Shown piece by piece: positions 51,189 to 60,601 of a stretch of 64,000 bases of DNA. Within the stretch, counting starts at the first letter, position 1. Each line of letters begins with the position of its first letter. Origin of the DNA: JAFIFT01 sp020051095 (lineage in GTDB: Bacteria > Pseudomonadota > Gammaproteobacteria > Legionellales > Legionellaceae); assembly GCF_964199965.1 (NCBI RefSeq), contig NZ_CAXMZT010000004.1:124001-188000 (forward strand), in the 5' to 3' direction. The notes under the pieces are model-generated. The model did no database searches and was not told the origin of the DNA. It worked only from the letters and a program-made list of their open reading frames with translations. A program made the position numbers and the translations under genes.

Positions 51189-53865
51189 TGGGTGCCTTCC
51201 TTAGCCGTTTCTGAGCTTCTATGATGAGCAAAGGCACCATGCCCAATAGAATCCAAACCAGGCATTGGGTGAATGAGACCGGTTGTATCCCAAATAATTC
51301 GCGCAATACCGGAATATGGTGAATTAAGACCTGCAGGGAAAAACTGATGCTCACAATAAAAAAGAGTCTTAAATTGGAGAACAATCCTACTTGCCAAATG
51401 TTCTTGGTGTCGCTTCGCGCTCCAAAAGCCCATAAAAGCTCGGCGGTTACTAAGACAGAAAAGGCCGCATCTTGGGCTTGGATTAAATCCTTATCGATTA
51501 AATATTCATAAGCGAACACACTAAGGATTACTAAAGCCTTTAAACAACCCACAAAGGTTACTCGTTTGAAAAACGCCCTATCCATCATGGATTTTTGTGT
51601 GGCTCTGGGTGGACGATTCAAAATCCCTGGCTCTGACATATCGGTAGCTAAGCCAATGGCTGGCAAACCATCCGTCACTAGGTTAATCCATAATAATTGG
51701 ATAGGAAGCAACGGCAGGGGCCAGCCGATTAAAAGTGCTACAAACACGACCAATAACTCCCCACTATTGCCTGCTAATAAAAAGCCAAGCGTTTTGGCAA
51801 TGTTGTCGTAAATCGTGCGGCCTTCTTCAATGCCCGCCACAATCGAGGTGAAATTATTGTCCATGACAATGATGTCAGAGGCTTCCTTGGTAACTGCAGT
51901 GCCTGTTTTTCCCATCGCAATCCCCACAGATGCTTCTTTTAAAGCAGGGGCATCATTGACCCCATCACCTGTCATCGCCACCACTTTTTGTTGTTTTTTC
52001 CAGGCCCGTACGATTTTTAATTTATGCTCTGCCGTCACACGAGCATAAACAGCAATGTCTTTGACACAATGGTTAAATTCCTCCTCCGACATGTTTTCAA
52101 GTTCATTGCCAGTGAGCAATCGGTCACCTGCCTCCAAAATGCCAAGCTCTTTGGCAATGGCTCTTGCCGTATCAGGATGGTCTCCTGTAATCATCACCGG
52201 TTTGATGCCGGCTTTTTTACAGCGACTGATGGATTCCTTGCTACTTGCATGAGGTGGGTCCTGAAGACCAATAAGACCTAAGAAAACCAGGTTATGTTCA
52301 AGCTCTTTCTCTTCTTTTTCTAAAGCTATAGGCTCTATTTGACGCTTCGCAAAAGCTAACAGTCTTAATGCTTCGCTGGCCATGAGTTCGCAGGATTGTT
52401 TCATGCGCGCTTTATCATTAGGTGTTAATTTTTTAATGCCTGTTTTGGTCAAAATATGGGTGCAGCGCTCCAAAATGAGTTCGGGTGCTCCCTTAACAAA
52501 AGCGATGTGTTCATGGTCTTGTCGACACACAACCGTCATGCGTTTGCGTTCGGAACTAAAGGGTAACTCTTTGATACGGGGATAAGAAGTTTGCAGTTCC
52601 CCTTGCCAAATGCCTCCTTTGGCTGCTGCAACCAAAAGTGCCACTTCAGTTGGGTCTCCCACGGTTGCTACCTGTCCATCTTGGCTCTCAAAACTCGCGT
52701 TATTGCAAGCCACCATCGCTTGCAAAGTAGCTTGCAACAACGGGTCTTCTGACACATTAATTTCTTGACCTTGAAGAGTAAATCCTCCCGAGAGGTTATA
52801 GCCTTCCCCATGAAGACTATAAACATCACTTGCTGTCACAAGCTGACGTGCGGTCATTTCACCTACGGTTAACGTTCCCGTCTTATCGGTGCAAATGACT
52901 TGTAAACAGCCGAGTGTTTCAACCGCCGATAATCGCCTTACCAGTACGGCACGCCGTACCATACGTTGCACGCCGAGTGCTAAAGCCACCGTAACGACAG
53001 CAGGCAAGCCTTCAGGAATTGCAGCCACTGCAAGACTGACTGAACTCATGAACAAACTGAAGATAGGGATGTTACGTAAGAGACCTAAGCCAAAAATGGC
53101 AATGATAATGAAAAAGCAAAGCCACAATAGACGAGAACCCACTTGATTGAGTTTTTTCTGCAAAGGCGTTTCATCACGAGACGCTTCACCCAGCATTTTG
53201 GCAATGTGCCCCATTTCCGTTTGCATACCAGTCGCCACGACAAGCGCGCGACCTGTGCCATCGGCTATAGAGGTGCCCATAAACACCATGTTTTTACGAT
53301 CGGCTAGAGGCGTTTCTTTAGCACAAATCTCTAGGTTTTTCGCGACTGGTATCGATTCTCCGGTGAGTGGTGCTTCATTGACTTTAAGCGCTGATAATTC
53401 AAAAAGGCGAGCATCGGAAGCGATTAAATCACCGCTTTCAAATAGAAGAATATCTCCTGGTACGATATCAGAAGCAGCTATCACCCTCACGCGGCCATCT
53501 CGCAACACGGTGGCTTTAGGAGCGGCCATTTGTTGAAGAGCAAGCATGGCGCGATCGGCACGATATTCTAAAACAAATCCAATGATGGCATTTAAAATGA
53601 CAATGGCCAAAATGGCAATGGCATCGGCTTTTTCATCCAACAAAAAAGACACAACAACAGCACCTAAAAGCACCCAGGTGACCACACTTCCAAATTGCTG
53701 CAAAAAAATGAGGAAAGGAGACGTTTTTTTCTGTTGACTCAGCAGGTTGAGTCCCACTTCTTTTAACCGCTGTTGTGCTTCTTTCTCAGATAGTCCTAAA
53801 GATAAGTCAGTTTCAAACAACAATGCCATATCTGCAGGTGATTTTTCGTGCCACTGTTCTGCCAT
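51175..53865 (-). CDS. P2-type cation-transporting ATPase (Ca2+/PMCA-like)
   Basis: 896 residues from the ATG at 53865 (AGGA 8 bases upstream). It has a cation-ATPase N-domain (GLSEKEAQQRLKEVGLN), the phosphorylation site ICTDKTGTLTVGE, the calcium-type helix 4 motif with PEGLPAVVTVALALG, the hinge TGDGVNDAPALKEASVGIAMG, and ten helices including LLWINLVTDGLPA. These are marks of type IIA/IIB pumps, not of heavy-metal P1B pumps; there is no CPC motif. Likely Ca2+ or Mn2+ export, with other cations possible. In other proteobacteria such a pump sits with AMP phosphorylase and N-ATPase genes (recollection). Confidence 0.9.
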   Translation of the reverse strand: MAEQWHEKSPADMALLFETDLSLGLSEKEAQQRLKEVGLNLLSQQKKTSPFLIFLQQFGSVVTWVLLGAVVVSFLLDEKADAIAILAIVILNAIIGFVLEYRADRAMLALQQMAAPKATVLRDGRVRVIAASDIVPGDILLFESGDLIASDARLFELSALKVNEAPLTGESIPVAKNLEICAKETPLADRKNMVFMGTSIADGTGRALVVATGMQTEMGHIAKMLGEASRDETPLQKKLNQVGSRLLWLCFFIIIAIFGLGLLRNIPIFSLFMSSVSLAVAAIPEGLPAVVTVALALGVQRMVRRAVLVRRLSAVETLGCLQVICTDKTGTLTVGEMTARQLVTASDVYSLHGEGYNLSGGFTLQGQEINVSEDPLLQATLQAMVACNNASFESQDGQVATVGDPTEVALLVAAAKGGIWQGELQTSYPRIKELPFSSERKRMTVVCRQDHEHIAFVKGAPELILERCTHILTKTGIKKLTPNDKARMKQSCELMASEALRLLAFAKRQIEPIALEKEEKELEHNLVFLGLIGLQDPPHASSKESISRCKKAGIKPVMITGDHPDTARAIAKELGILEAGDRLLTGNELENMSEEEFNHCVKDIAVYARVTAEHKLKIVRAWKKQQKVVAMTGDGVNDAPALKEASVGIAMGKTGTAVTKEASDIIVMDNNFTSIVAGIEEGRTIYDNIAKTLGFLLAGNSGELLVVFVALLIGWPLPLLPIQLLWINLVTDGLPAIGLATDMSEPGILNRPPRATQKSMMDRAFFKRVTFVGCLKALVILSVFAYEYLIDKDLIQAQDAAFSVLVTAELLWAFGARSDTKNIWQVGLFSNLRLFFIVSISFSLQVLIHHIPVLRELFGIQPVSFTQCLVWILLGMVPLLIIEAQKRLRKAPNEAF

Positions 53866-54013
53866 AACAGCCATCCTTTGCATTCACTCACCCATTAGTC
53901 GGTGAGCACCATTTTACCCCATTTTTTTAGTATCTAAGCGCTCTTATTACAAAAAATCGGCATCTTTCATATTTACTCTTTACTCTTTGAAATCCAATAA
54001 AAAGATTTTAGTG

Positions 54014-54157
54014 TTAGCGACCACCGCCACCATGCCCTACATGGCCTTGAGCGACATGCTCTTCCAGACTTTCAGTATTTTTACCGGTAGTGCCACTATT
54101 CATACAAGCAGTAAGTATCAAGCAACATGCCAAAACCATCCAATGACTTGGTTTCAT
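54014..54157 (-). CDS. Tiny lipoprotein with Gly/His tail (47 residues)
   Basis: Reads from the ATG at 54157 to the TAA at 54014. It begins KPSHWMVLACCLILTAC, a signal with a lipobox (ILTAC), and ends HVAQGHVGHGGGGR, leaving about 30 mature residues with four histidines. It lies 148 bases upstream of the P2 ATPase gene on the same strand, so it may lead that operon. Same build as the tiny lipoproteins at 11384, 41612 and 60602. Confidence 0.6.
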   Translation of the reverse strand: MKPSHWMVLACCLILTACMNSGTTGKNTESLEEHVAQGHVGHGGGGR

Positions 54158-54685
54158 AATGTATTTTCATCCTTGATTTTAAAATGAAATAATTACAATA
54201 TAGGCTCTTTTCTGATAAAAGACAACGTAGCGCTATGCTTTTGACAACGTCTTTTGCGTCTTACGTTAATTCAAAGACTTAGTTTGTGAAAGCATCTCTA
54301 CTAATTGATGGAACATACGACATCAACCTCGTTCTCCCAATCCAACAGCTCGGTAAGATTACGTTATTCATCATCCTCATTTTTTTGATAAATGACCTAC
54401 CGTTTTCTCTTTCCCCTTCACTACTGTCCTTAATCAAATCTACTAATTTTTTTATAGCACTCATGAAGGCTTCCAAATCAATGAAAAATCCCACAATGGT
54501 GACCCAAAATAAGTCTACTTATCAAATATTCATAATGCAAACTCGTCTAAGCAATTAAATAATCCCTATGCTATTTAGCAATCCATGATATCATTCTATT
54601 AACTGATTGAGGTGTATAGTCAACCCACAAGGACTATAAGAAAAATATCTCATAACCATTTGATTGTCTTGGAGACCGGAGTATC
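54158..54685. other. AT-rich intergenic stretch with one weak ORF
   Basis: No gene is well supported here. A minus-strand frame at 54279-54464 could encode 61 residues (SAIKKLVDLIKDSSEGERENGRSF near the start), but its ribosome site is weak and I recognise nothing. The region presumably carries the promoters of the lipoprotein gene to the left and the secreted protein gene to the right. Confidence 0.35.
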
Positions 54686-55543
54686 GTGATAAAATTGGCC
54701 ACCCTCTTAATGAGCTTATTATTAATCAATTTATATCATTCTATCGCTACAGCATCCAATGCCCATTATCATTCTGTGAAAAATCATGCCACCCAGATTT
54801 TGAAATCATCGAATAACTCTACCATACGATTATCCATTCAAGAGATAATTGATAAAAAGAACCAGAAACTGATATTAATCAAGCTAATAGACATGAAAAA
54901 CAATAAACCAGTCACCTCCAACGACTTGATTGAAGCGCATACACAAAAGATTCATTTGTTGATTATTGATGACAGTCTCACAGACTACAGCCATGTCCAT
55001 CCAGTCGAAACAGCTACCCCTGGTGTCTATCAATTTGAATGGCAACCAACTTTTGAAAAAGCCTCCTATCGGGCATGGGCCGATTTATTACCAACCAATA
55101 CCAAAACTCAAGAATACGTAATTGCTGATTTTCCATTGACAAAAACCATGAAAAAAACAGAAAATCATATGGACCGGCACCCATTCTCTGAAAGTACTGT
55201 CGATGGTTACACTTTCAAATTGTCTTTTGATAAAACACCATTACATGCGGGTAAACCAGCCATGGGGAAAATTGATATTACTGATGCTAAAGGAAAATCA
55301 GTTCATACCTTAGAGCCGATTATGGGAGCTTATGCTCATATTGTTGGTTTTAATGAAGATTTTAAAACGGTAATCCATGTTCATCCCATGGGCAAAGAAC
55401 CAATAAAAACTTCTGAGAGAGGAGGGCCTGAATTGCAATTTCATGTGGAACCTAATAAAGCTGGCTTTATTAAACTGTTTGCCCAAGTACAAATTAATGG
55501 AAAAACTCTGTTCGTCCCCTTCGGAGTCACAGTAAACAGATAG
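54686..55543 (+). CDS. Secreted His-containing protein, possible metal-linked periplasmic factor
   Basis: 285 residues from a GTG at 54686 with GGAG 4 bases before it. A signal peptide (LLMSLLLINLYHSIATAS) is followed by two beta-rich halves, each with a histidine pair: YSHVHPVET in the first, HIVGFNEDFKTVIHVHPMG in the second. The WQPTFEKASYRAWADLLP and GPELQFHVEPNKAGFIKLFAQVQING segments resemble the YtkA/FixH-like Ig folds and related proteins found beside copper genes. A Cu-binding role is inferred from these HxH motifs. It is alone, rightward, at the edge of the metal cluster. Confidence 0.7.
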   Translation: MIKLATLLMSLLLINLYHSIATASNAHYHSVKNHATQILKSSNNSTIRLSIQEIIDKKNQKLILIKLIDMKNNKPVTSNDLIEAHTQKIHLLIIDDSLTDYSHVHPVETATPGVYQFEWQPTFEKASYRAWADLLPTNTKTQEYVIADFPLTKTMKKTENHMDRHPFSESTVDGYTFKLSFDKTPLHAGKPAMGKIDITDAKGKSVHTLEPIMGAYAHIVGFNEDFKTVIHVHPMGKEPIKTSERGGPELQFHVEPNKAGFIKLFAQVQINGKTLFVPFGVTVNR

Positions 55544-56146
55544 CTTGCTCAATCCTTTCCCACACGGGTGATAAGAAATACTTTGATAACAATTTGTCCT
55601 CCTCCGAACATGGGATCCTAGTTCTCTGCACCCAATTCTTTAGGGACAATGAAAAATTATTTAGAAGGGCATGATCGGATCTATTTTAGGAAGTAATTGT
55701 AGAAAGAGTGGGGAGCATATCCCCCGTAAGAGAGTATGCCTTGAAAAAAGAACAGAATAAACAAAACAAAAGTTCATAAACAAATTAGAAAGGAAAAGGA
55801 GGTAACTGATTCCTATCTCTAAGCCAGAACGGATGATGCCACTCTTCATAGATGGAAACGGGCATTTTGCTTTGCTTAAATTCATCAAAAGATAAGTCGC
55901 AAAGAAACCATTTAAGGAATTCCGCGCAAGTTTCCGGACTTATTGACCAGACTGTTAAGCCCCCTCGACACTAACATCCAAACAAATGGGGTCGTCTATT
56001 GGCCTTTGCCACCACCACCTACTAAGAAAAAACTAAAATGTATTTAAAAAAAATCGATAATCAACGTCTATTTTTCAATAATACATATACAGAAAAGTAC
56101 TCTATAATTAACAAATAAATGGAGACTAATCGAAAGGAAAAATTTT
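55544..56146. other. Intergenic region with a possible gene fragment
   Basis: No intact gene is supported in about 600 bases. On the minus strand, 55785-55970 reads openly (SPETCAEFLKWFLCDLSFDE ... IYEEWHHPFWLRD) and has protein-like composition, but it has no start codon, so it may be the end of a decayed gene that I cannot name. The rest is AT-rich. The last 100 bases should hold the promoter for the small membrane protein gene at 56147. Confidence 0.35.
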
Positions 56147-56344
56147 ATGCTTAGAGATATCGTTCTATTTTTTGCGGGATTTGAATTTTTTCATACGATG
56201 ACACACGTCTTTTTTGCATTTTTAGTTCCGTTAGACCTTAAATTTATAACTCTGACTCCCACTTTAAATACTTGGTCAATTGTTATCAATGCCATAATTA
56301 CTCTAGCTCTTCTTTGGTGGGCAAAAAGATTACGAAGTAAATAA
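56147..56344 (+). CDS. Small two-helix membrane protein
   Basis: 65 residues. Helix 1 is DIVLFFAGFEFFHTMTHVFFAFLVPL with an H-x3-H pair (HTMTH), and helix 2 is NTWSIVINAIITLALLWWAKRL. AAGGAA lies upstream of the ATG. It is 23 bases before the DUF302 gene and probably cotranscribed with it. I do not know the family. The paired His in a membrane helix could bind haem or metal, but that is speculation. Confidence 0.6.
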   Translation: MLRDIVLFFAGFEFFHTMTHVFFAFLVPLDLKFITLTPTLNTWSIVINAIITLALLWWAKRLRSK

Positions 56345-56367
56345 CTACTAAATAATTAGGAAGAAAA

Positions 56368-56763
56368 ATGAATAATATAAAATATGGATTTGGAAAAGAA
56401 GTATTGTATTCATTTGATGATACAATTAAAAAGGTTACTGAAGAACTGCAAAAAGAGGGGTTTGGAGTTCTTACAAATATAGATGTTTCAGCAACCCTGA
56501 AAAAAAAGTTAAATCAGGATATGCCTCCTTATCAAATTCTTGGCGCATGCAATCCCCAATTTGCTCATCATGCTTTAGAAAAAGAACCATCTATTGGTTT
56601 GCTTCTACCCTGCAATGTAGTTGTACGCCAAGATAATACAGGCAAAGTGTATATTGAATTCATGGATCCGAAAGCGGTATTAGAATTGGTCAGCAATCCT
56701 GAAATTAATCATATCGCTAGTGAAGTCAAGAAACGACTGGAGAGAGTATTAAACGCATTATAA
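56368..56763 (+). CDS. DUF302 protein
   Basis: 131 residues. The pattern FDDTIKKVTEELQKEGFGVLTNIDVSATLKKKL is the opening of DUF302, and YQILGACNPQFAHHALEKEPSIGLLLPCNVVV is its conserved core with Cys and His residues. DUF302 proteins are small alpha/beta proteins of unknown function, common near heavy-metal and sulfur genes. No signal peptide, so cytoplasmic. AGGAAG lies just before the ATG. It converges on the ATPase fragment at 56778. Confidence 0.88.
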   Translation: MNNIKYGFGKEVLYSFDDTIKKVTEELQKEGFGVLTNIDVSATLKKKLNQDMPPYQILGACNPQFAHHALEKEPSIGLLLPCNVVVRQDNTGKVYIEFMDPKAVLELVSNPEINHIASEVKKRLERVLNAL

Positions 56764-56777
56764 TTACTCATCTACGG

Positions 56778-56995
56778 TTAAGATTTTAACATACGAAGAC
56801 CACTTGCAATAACAATAAGCTCACTGATTTCATGAGCTAAAACTGCTATCGGCAACGTAAAATAACCTGTTACTGCCCCGACAACAAGAGAGCTAATTAC
56901 AATTATAGAAAGTCCCAAATTTTGTAAAATTATATTCCAAGTTCGACGACTAAATGCGATAAGATAAGGTAATTTTAATAAATTATCACCCATTA
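56778..56995 (-). pseudogene. C-terminal fragment of a P1B-type ATPase cut by an IS256-family element
   Basis: Reads LMGDNLLKLPYLIAFSRRTW and ends ELIVIASGLRMLKS, exactly the last two membrane helices missing from the fragment at 58341-60032 (which stops at ALETADVA, whose usual continuation is LMGDNL). An ATG at 57008 used by an ORF caller is made by the IS end. Without the rest it cannot pump. Confidence 0.88.
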
Positions 56996-58336
56996 AGAGA
57001 GTGTTCATCTAACTGTGTCACCTCATTGATTATCTAAGCCCCAGATTCAGCCTGTCTTCAAAATATATATGAAGCTGGGAAATGATAAGCGCCCAATTGT
57101 GCATCGGCTGATTCCATTTTTCCAGTACTTTCTGGCAAGCACAATAAATAAGCTTAATAAGAGCATTTTCGCTAGTGAAAGCCCCTTTATTCTTAGTGTA
57201 CTTGCGAATTTGCCGATGAAAACCCTCAACAATATTAGTCGTATAAATGATACGCCTGAGCTCTTCGGGGTATTTAAAGTATTGAGAGAGAGCCTCCCAG
57301 TTATTGTTCCAGGACTTCATTACAGCAGGGTATTTTTTTCCCCATTTTTGCTCCAATTCAAGCAAATGATGTTCAGCCAGGTCTTTACTGGATGCCTTAT
57401 AAACAAGCTTTAAATCCACCATAAACGGTTTTTGGTCTTTGCTGACTACGTACTTTAATGAGTTGCGAATTTGATGAACAACGCACAGTTGCACTTCAGT
57501 TTTAGGAAATACCTCAGCAATGGCCTCTGGGAACCCTTTAAGGCCATCAATACTGGCAATAAGAATATCTTCTACGCCACGTGCTTTAAGGTCATTTAAA
57601 ACACCAAGCCAGAAACGAGCGCCTTCATTCTCAGATAAATAAAGGCCCAAAATATCTTTTTTTCCCTCGGGAGTTACAGCGAGAACAGTATAGAATGATT
57701 TGCTAGTAACTTTACCCTCAACACGTACTTTGAAATGCATGGCATCTAAAAAGGCGATTGGATAGACCGACTCCAACGACCTATTGCGCCATTCGGTAAT
57801 CATCGGTAGTAGCTTATCGGTTATTAGACTGATTTTAGCTGATGAAACTTCCAGCCCATACATTTCGGCCAAATGCTCACTAATTGCCTCATAGCTCATG
57901 CCTAGGGCATATAGGGCTAATACTTTGTTATCTAATGATTCGTTCAATACAGTTTGGCGTTTCCTGACAATCTCAGGCTCGAAACTACCTTCTCTATCTC
58001 TAGGTGTTTCCATATCAAAAACACCAGAGGTAGATTTCATTAACTTAGTAGTTTTGCCGATGCGACGGTTGCTAATACCAGACTCCTGGCACTCCAATAG
58101 GTGAGCTTCCATTTCACCTTCCAAAGCAGCTTCAAGCAGCTCTTTTATAAGAGGGGTTAAAATACCATCTTTACCTGTTAGTGATTGGCCTGACTTTAAT
58201 TGGGATAATGCTTCAGTTTTGAAATCATCAAAATCAAAATTGGATAAATCTATTTTCTTCTTATTCATGCTCACCTCTTTTAGCTGTTGAAATTATAACA
58301 AGTTAAAAGAAATGACACAGTTATTTAAACACTACC
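56996..58336 (-). mobile_element. IS256-family insertion sequence
   Basis: About 1.34 kb holding one transposase gene. The ends are imperfect inverted repeats: 57000-57020 and 58333-58313 share AGTGTT and TAACTGTGTCA (18 of 21 match). The heptamer CCCATTA stands directly outside on both sides (56989-56995 and 58337-58343), in keeping with a target duplication; the family's usual size is 8-9 bases and one base may have changed. The element lies inside a P-type ATPase gene. Confidence 0.85.
57030..58268 (-). CDS. IS256-family (mutator type) transposase
   Basis: About 412 residues from the ATG at 58268 (GAGGTG just before; a GTG at 58274 is possible). DDE residues: Asp in FLDAMHFKV, Asp in SIDGLKGFPEAI, and Glu in TTNIVEGFHRQIRK, with C-V-VHQIRNS, the family's C/DxxH motif, between. 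The N-terminal part has LLEAALEGEMEAHL. The reading frame is intact, so the element may still be mobile. Confidence 0.95.
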   Translation of the reverse strand: MNKKKIDLSNFDFDDFKTEALSQLKSGQSLTGKDGILTPLIKELLEAALEGEMEAHLLECQESGISNRRIGKTTKLMKSTSGVFDMETPRDREGSFEPEIVRKRQTVLNESLDNKVLALYALGMSYEAISEHLAEMYGLEVSSAKISLITDKLLPMITEWRNRSLESVYPIAFLDAMHFKVRVEGKVTSKSFYTVLAVTPEGKKDILGLYLSENEGARFWLGVLNDLKARGVEDILIASIDGLKGFPEAIAEVFPKTEVQLCVVHQIRNSLKYVVSKDQKPFMVDLKLVYKASSKDLAEHHLLELEQKWGKKYPAVMKSWNNNWEALSQYFKYPEELRRIIYTTNIVEGFHRQIRKYTKNKGAFTSENALIKLIYCACQKVLEKWNQPMHNWALIISQLHIYFEDRLNLGLR

Positions 58337-58340
58337 CCCA

Positions 58341-60032
58341 TTAGGCTACATCCGCAGTTTCTAATGCAACATCGGTTCCGACAGCACCCATAGCAACTCC
58401 TACATGAGCTGCTGCGAGTGCTGGAGCATCATTTACTCCATCACCAACCATCATTACCTTACCATAACGTCTTTCTAACTCTTCAATTTTTCGTGTCTTA
58501 TCTTCTGGTGATAAATCAGAAAATACTTCATCAACACCCGCCTGTTCGCCAATTGAAGAGGCAGTTATCAAATTATCTCCTGTGAGCATAACCACACGTT
58601 CAATACCCATCAATTTTAAGTTAGACACCATCTGCCTTGCTGTTGGTCTTAGAGGATCAGCAATTGCAATTAAACCGAGGATTTTCTTATCAGTTCCTAA
58701 TAATACTACTGTCTTTCCAGAGGCCTGTAATTTATTTATTTCCTGCGTTAATGTTTCTATCAATAGGCCCATATCAATAAATAATTTTGGATTGCCTATG
58801 TAGAATTTTTCCCCATTGATAAAACCAAGTACACCTGAACCAGTTAATGACTTAAACTGTTCAACAGGATTATATTGAATATTTTCTTCATTGGCTTGTT
58901 GCAAAATGGCTTGGGCCATGGGATGCTGGGAGCGCGATTCAAGAGTTGCTGCTGCATTTAAAATTTGGTTCCGAGTATGATTATTCAATGGAATGATATC
59001 GGTAACCTTCGGTTTACCTTGTGTTAATGTTCCTGTTTTATCTAGTGCAATAACTTTTATCTTCACTAGTTGCTCCAAATATAATCCACCTTTTAGTAAT
59101 ATTCCATTTCGACTTGCTGTACCAAGAGCAGCTACAAGTGTAATGGGTATAGAAATCACTAAGGCACATGGTGCTGCAGCAACAATAAATACTGTGGCAC
59201 GAATCACCCACTCTTGCCAAAGCTGCCCGAATAGAGGTGGTAAAGTAGCTATGAGTATTCCCATTAAAAGGACCAATGGACTATATAGGTTGCCAAAACG
59301 CTCTATAAAACGTTGACTACGCCCCTTTTTGTCTTGTGCTTTTTCGACAAGAAATATGATACGAGATAATGTATTATCAGCAAATTTTTTGGTTGCACGA
59401 ACAGTAAGAGTTCCTTCACCGTTTATAGTTGCAGAAAAAACTTTACCCCCTATAGTTTTTTCTACTGGAATTGACTCACCTGTAATAGGTGCTTGATTAA
59501 CACTAGAATGTCCTGAAATGACTTCTCCATCTGTAGCAAGACTTTCACCAGGAAGAACAATGAATTCATCTCCAATATGAATTTCTTCTATGGGTATTCG
59601 AAATTCAGTATTATTTCGACGGATCAATGCTGTTTTTGGGACAAGATCCATCAATGCTCGTATAGCATGCCGCGCTCTTTCACCGGAATAACCTTCTGCA
59701 GCTTCAGAAATAGAATACAAAAATACCAATGTTGCTGCTTCCGCCCATTGCCCCATGATACCTGCAACAATGGCTGCAAGTGACATCAAGAATTCAATAC
59801 CGATTTCATATTCTTTGATAAATTCGTCTATTGCTTCGCGTGCGAAATAATATCCGCCAATTAAAACTGCGCCTACGTAAAACCCGTTAGCGATAATTTT
59901 TGGTAATGTCAAATATGAGCCTACAAAACCAATAGTTAATAATAAACCAGCTATAGTTGCTGTAATGACTTTGGGATTATGCCACAGCTTTGGCATTGGC
60001 TCTTTATGTGAAGAGCATGTCGAGCAGCCCAT
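58341..60032 (-). pseudogene. N-terminal fragment of a P1B-type heavy-metal ATPase, interrupted by the IS
   Basis: 563 codons. It starts MGCSTCSSHKEP (Cys-rich, no HMA domain), has six of eight helices, phosphorylation site DKTGTLTQGKPK, HP motif QHPMA, and hinge GDGVNDAPAL, and ends at ALETADVA where the insertion occurs. The helix 6 metal motif reads VAAAPCALVIS, that is APC rather than CPC. It resembles CadA/Zn-type pumps of the short kind. The missing end is at 56778-56995. AAGGAG lies 11 bases before the ATG. Probably inactive, since helices 7-8 are lost. Confidence 0.88.
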
Positions 60033-60147
60033 TTATTTTTACACTCCTTATTCGTAATTTTTTTAAACACTGATGCTATATGTCGCGTAAAAGTAACGGT
60101 TGTTAGAGAACCATCTCTATCATAGATATTGAACAGATCCATTTGCT

Positions 60148-60432
60148 TTGTTATTTCAATGTTACCAAGGGAATCAATTTATTGATGACCTAACCAAAAT
60201 ACTCCGTTTTATTATTAATACACTTGCTAAACTGTTTGATGTTCCTCCAACAACAAGCAAAGCATCATCAAGAACTTATGATAATTATATCTCATTGATT
60301 AGAAAATATTTTAAAATATCATTCTCTAAAAAAACGGAGTATAAAGAACTGGAAGGATAGATTAAAAATGAGTTACTGCCAACTAACGGATCGTATTCCG
60401 AAGTGCTAGGCCAATTAATGAAGTTTAAATGA
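60148..60432 (+). pseudogene. Fragment of a Tn3-family transposase (DUF4158 region)
   Basis: Reads LLFQCYQGNQFIDDLTKILRF, then SRTYDNYISLIRKYFKISFS and YKELEG, a TAG at 60358, and continues in the same frame as IKNELLPTNGSYSEVLGQL to a TGA. This is the pattern of the N-terminal DUF4158 domain of Tn3 transposases (Y-x-x-I-R-x-Y/F-L, W after ELEG). No start codon context and no catalytic part. It overlaps the end of the opposite small membrane gene. Confidence 0.5.
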
Positions 60433-60587
60433 TACTCCATGTAAAAAATAGCAAGCATGATAAGAAAACTCACTAAGGAAATAATAAAAGATAATTTTTG
60501 CTTATTTTTTTGAAAATAAATCATAAGACTGAATAAAATAATGAGAAAAACAACAAACATGCCTAATACCCAAGCATTTATTATCAC
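60285..60587 (-). CDS. Small membrane protein (C-terminus probably altered)
   Basis: 100 residues from a GTG at 60587 with AGGA 6 bases before it. Two to three membrane helices (WVLGMFVVFLIILFSLMIYF; LSFIISLVSFLIMLAIFYM). The last ~35 residues are antisense to the Tn3-transposase fragment, so the original end may have been replaced by transposon DNA. It follows the tiny lipoprotein gene by 14 bases. The family is unknown. Confidence 0.55.
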   Translation of the reverse strand: MIINAWVLGMFVVFLIILFSLMIYFQKNKQKLSFIISLVSFLIMLAIFYMEYHLNFINWPSTSEYDPLVGSNSFLIYPSSSLYSVFLENDILKYFLINEI

Positions 60588-60601
60588 TTTTATTCCTAAT
60601 T

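Noticed and set aside
55785..55970. Minus-strand open stretch with protein-like composition
   Set aside because: No start codon in the frame and no recognised family. Noted as a possible fragment only.
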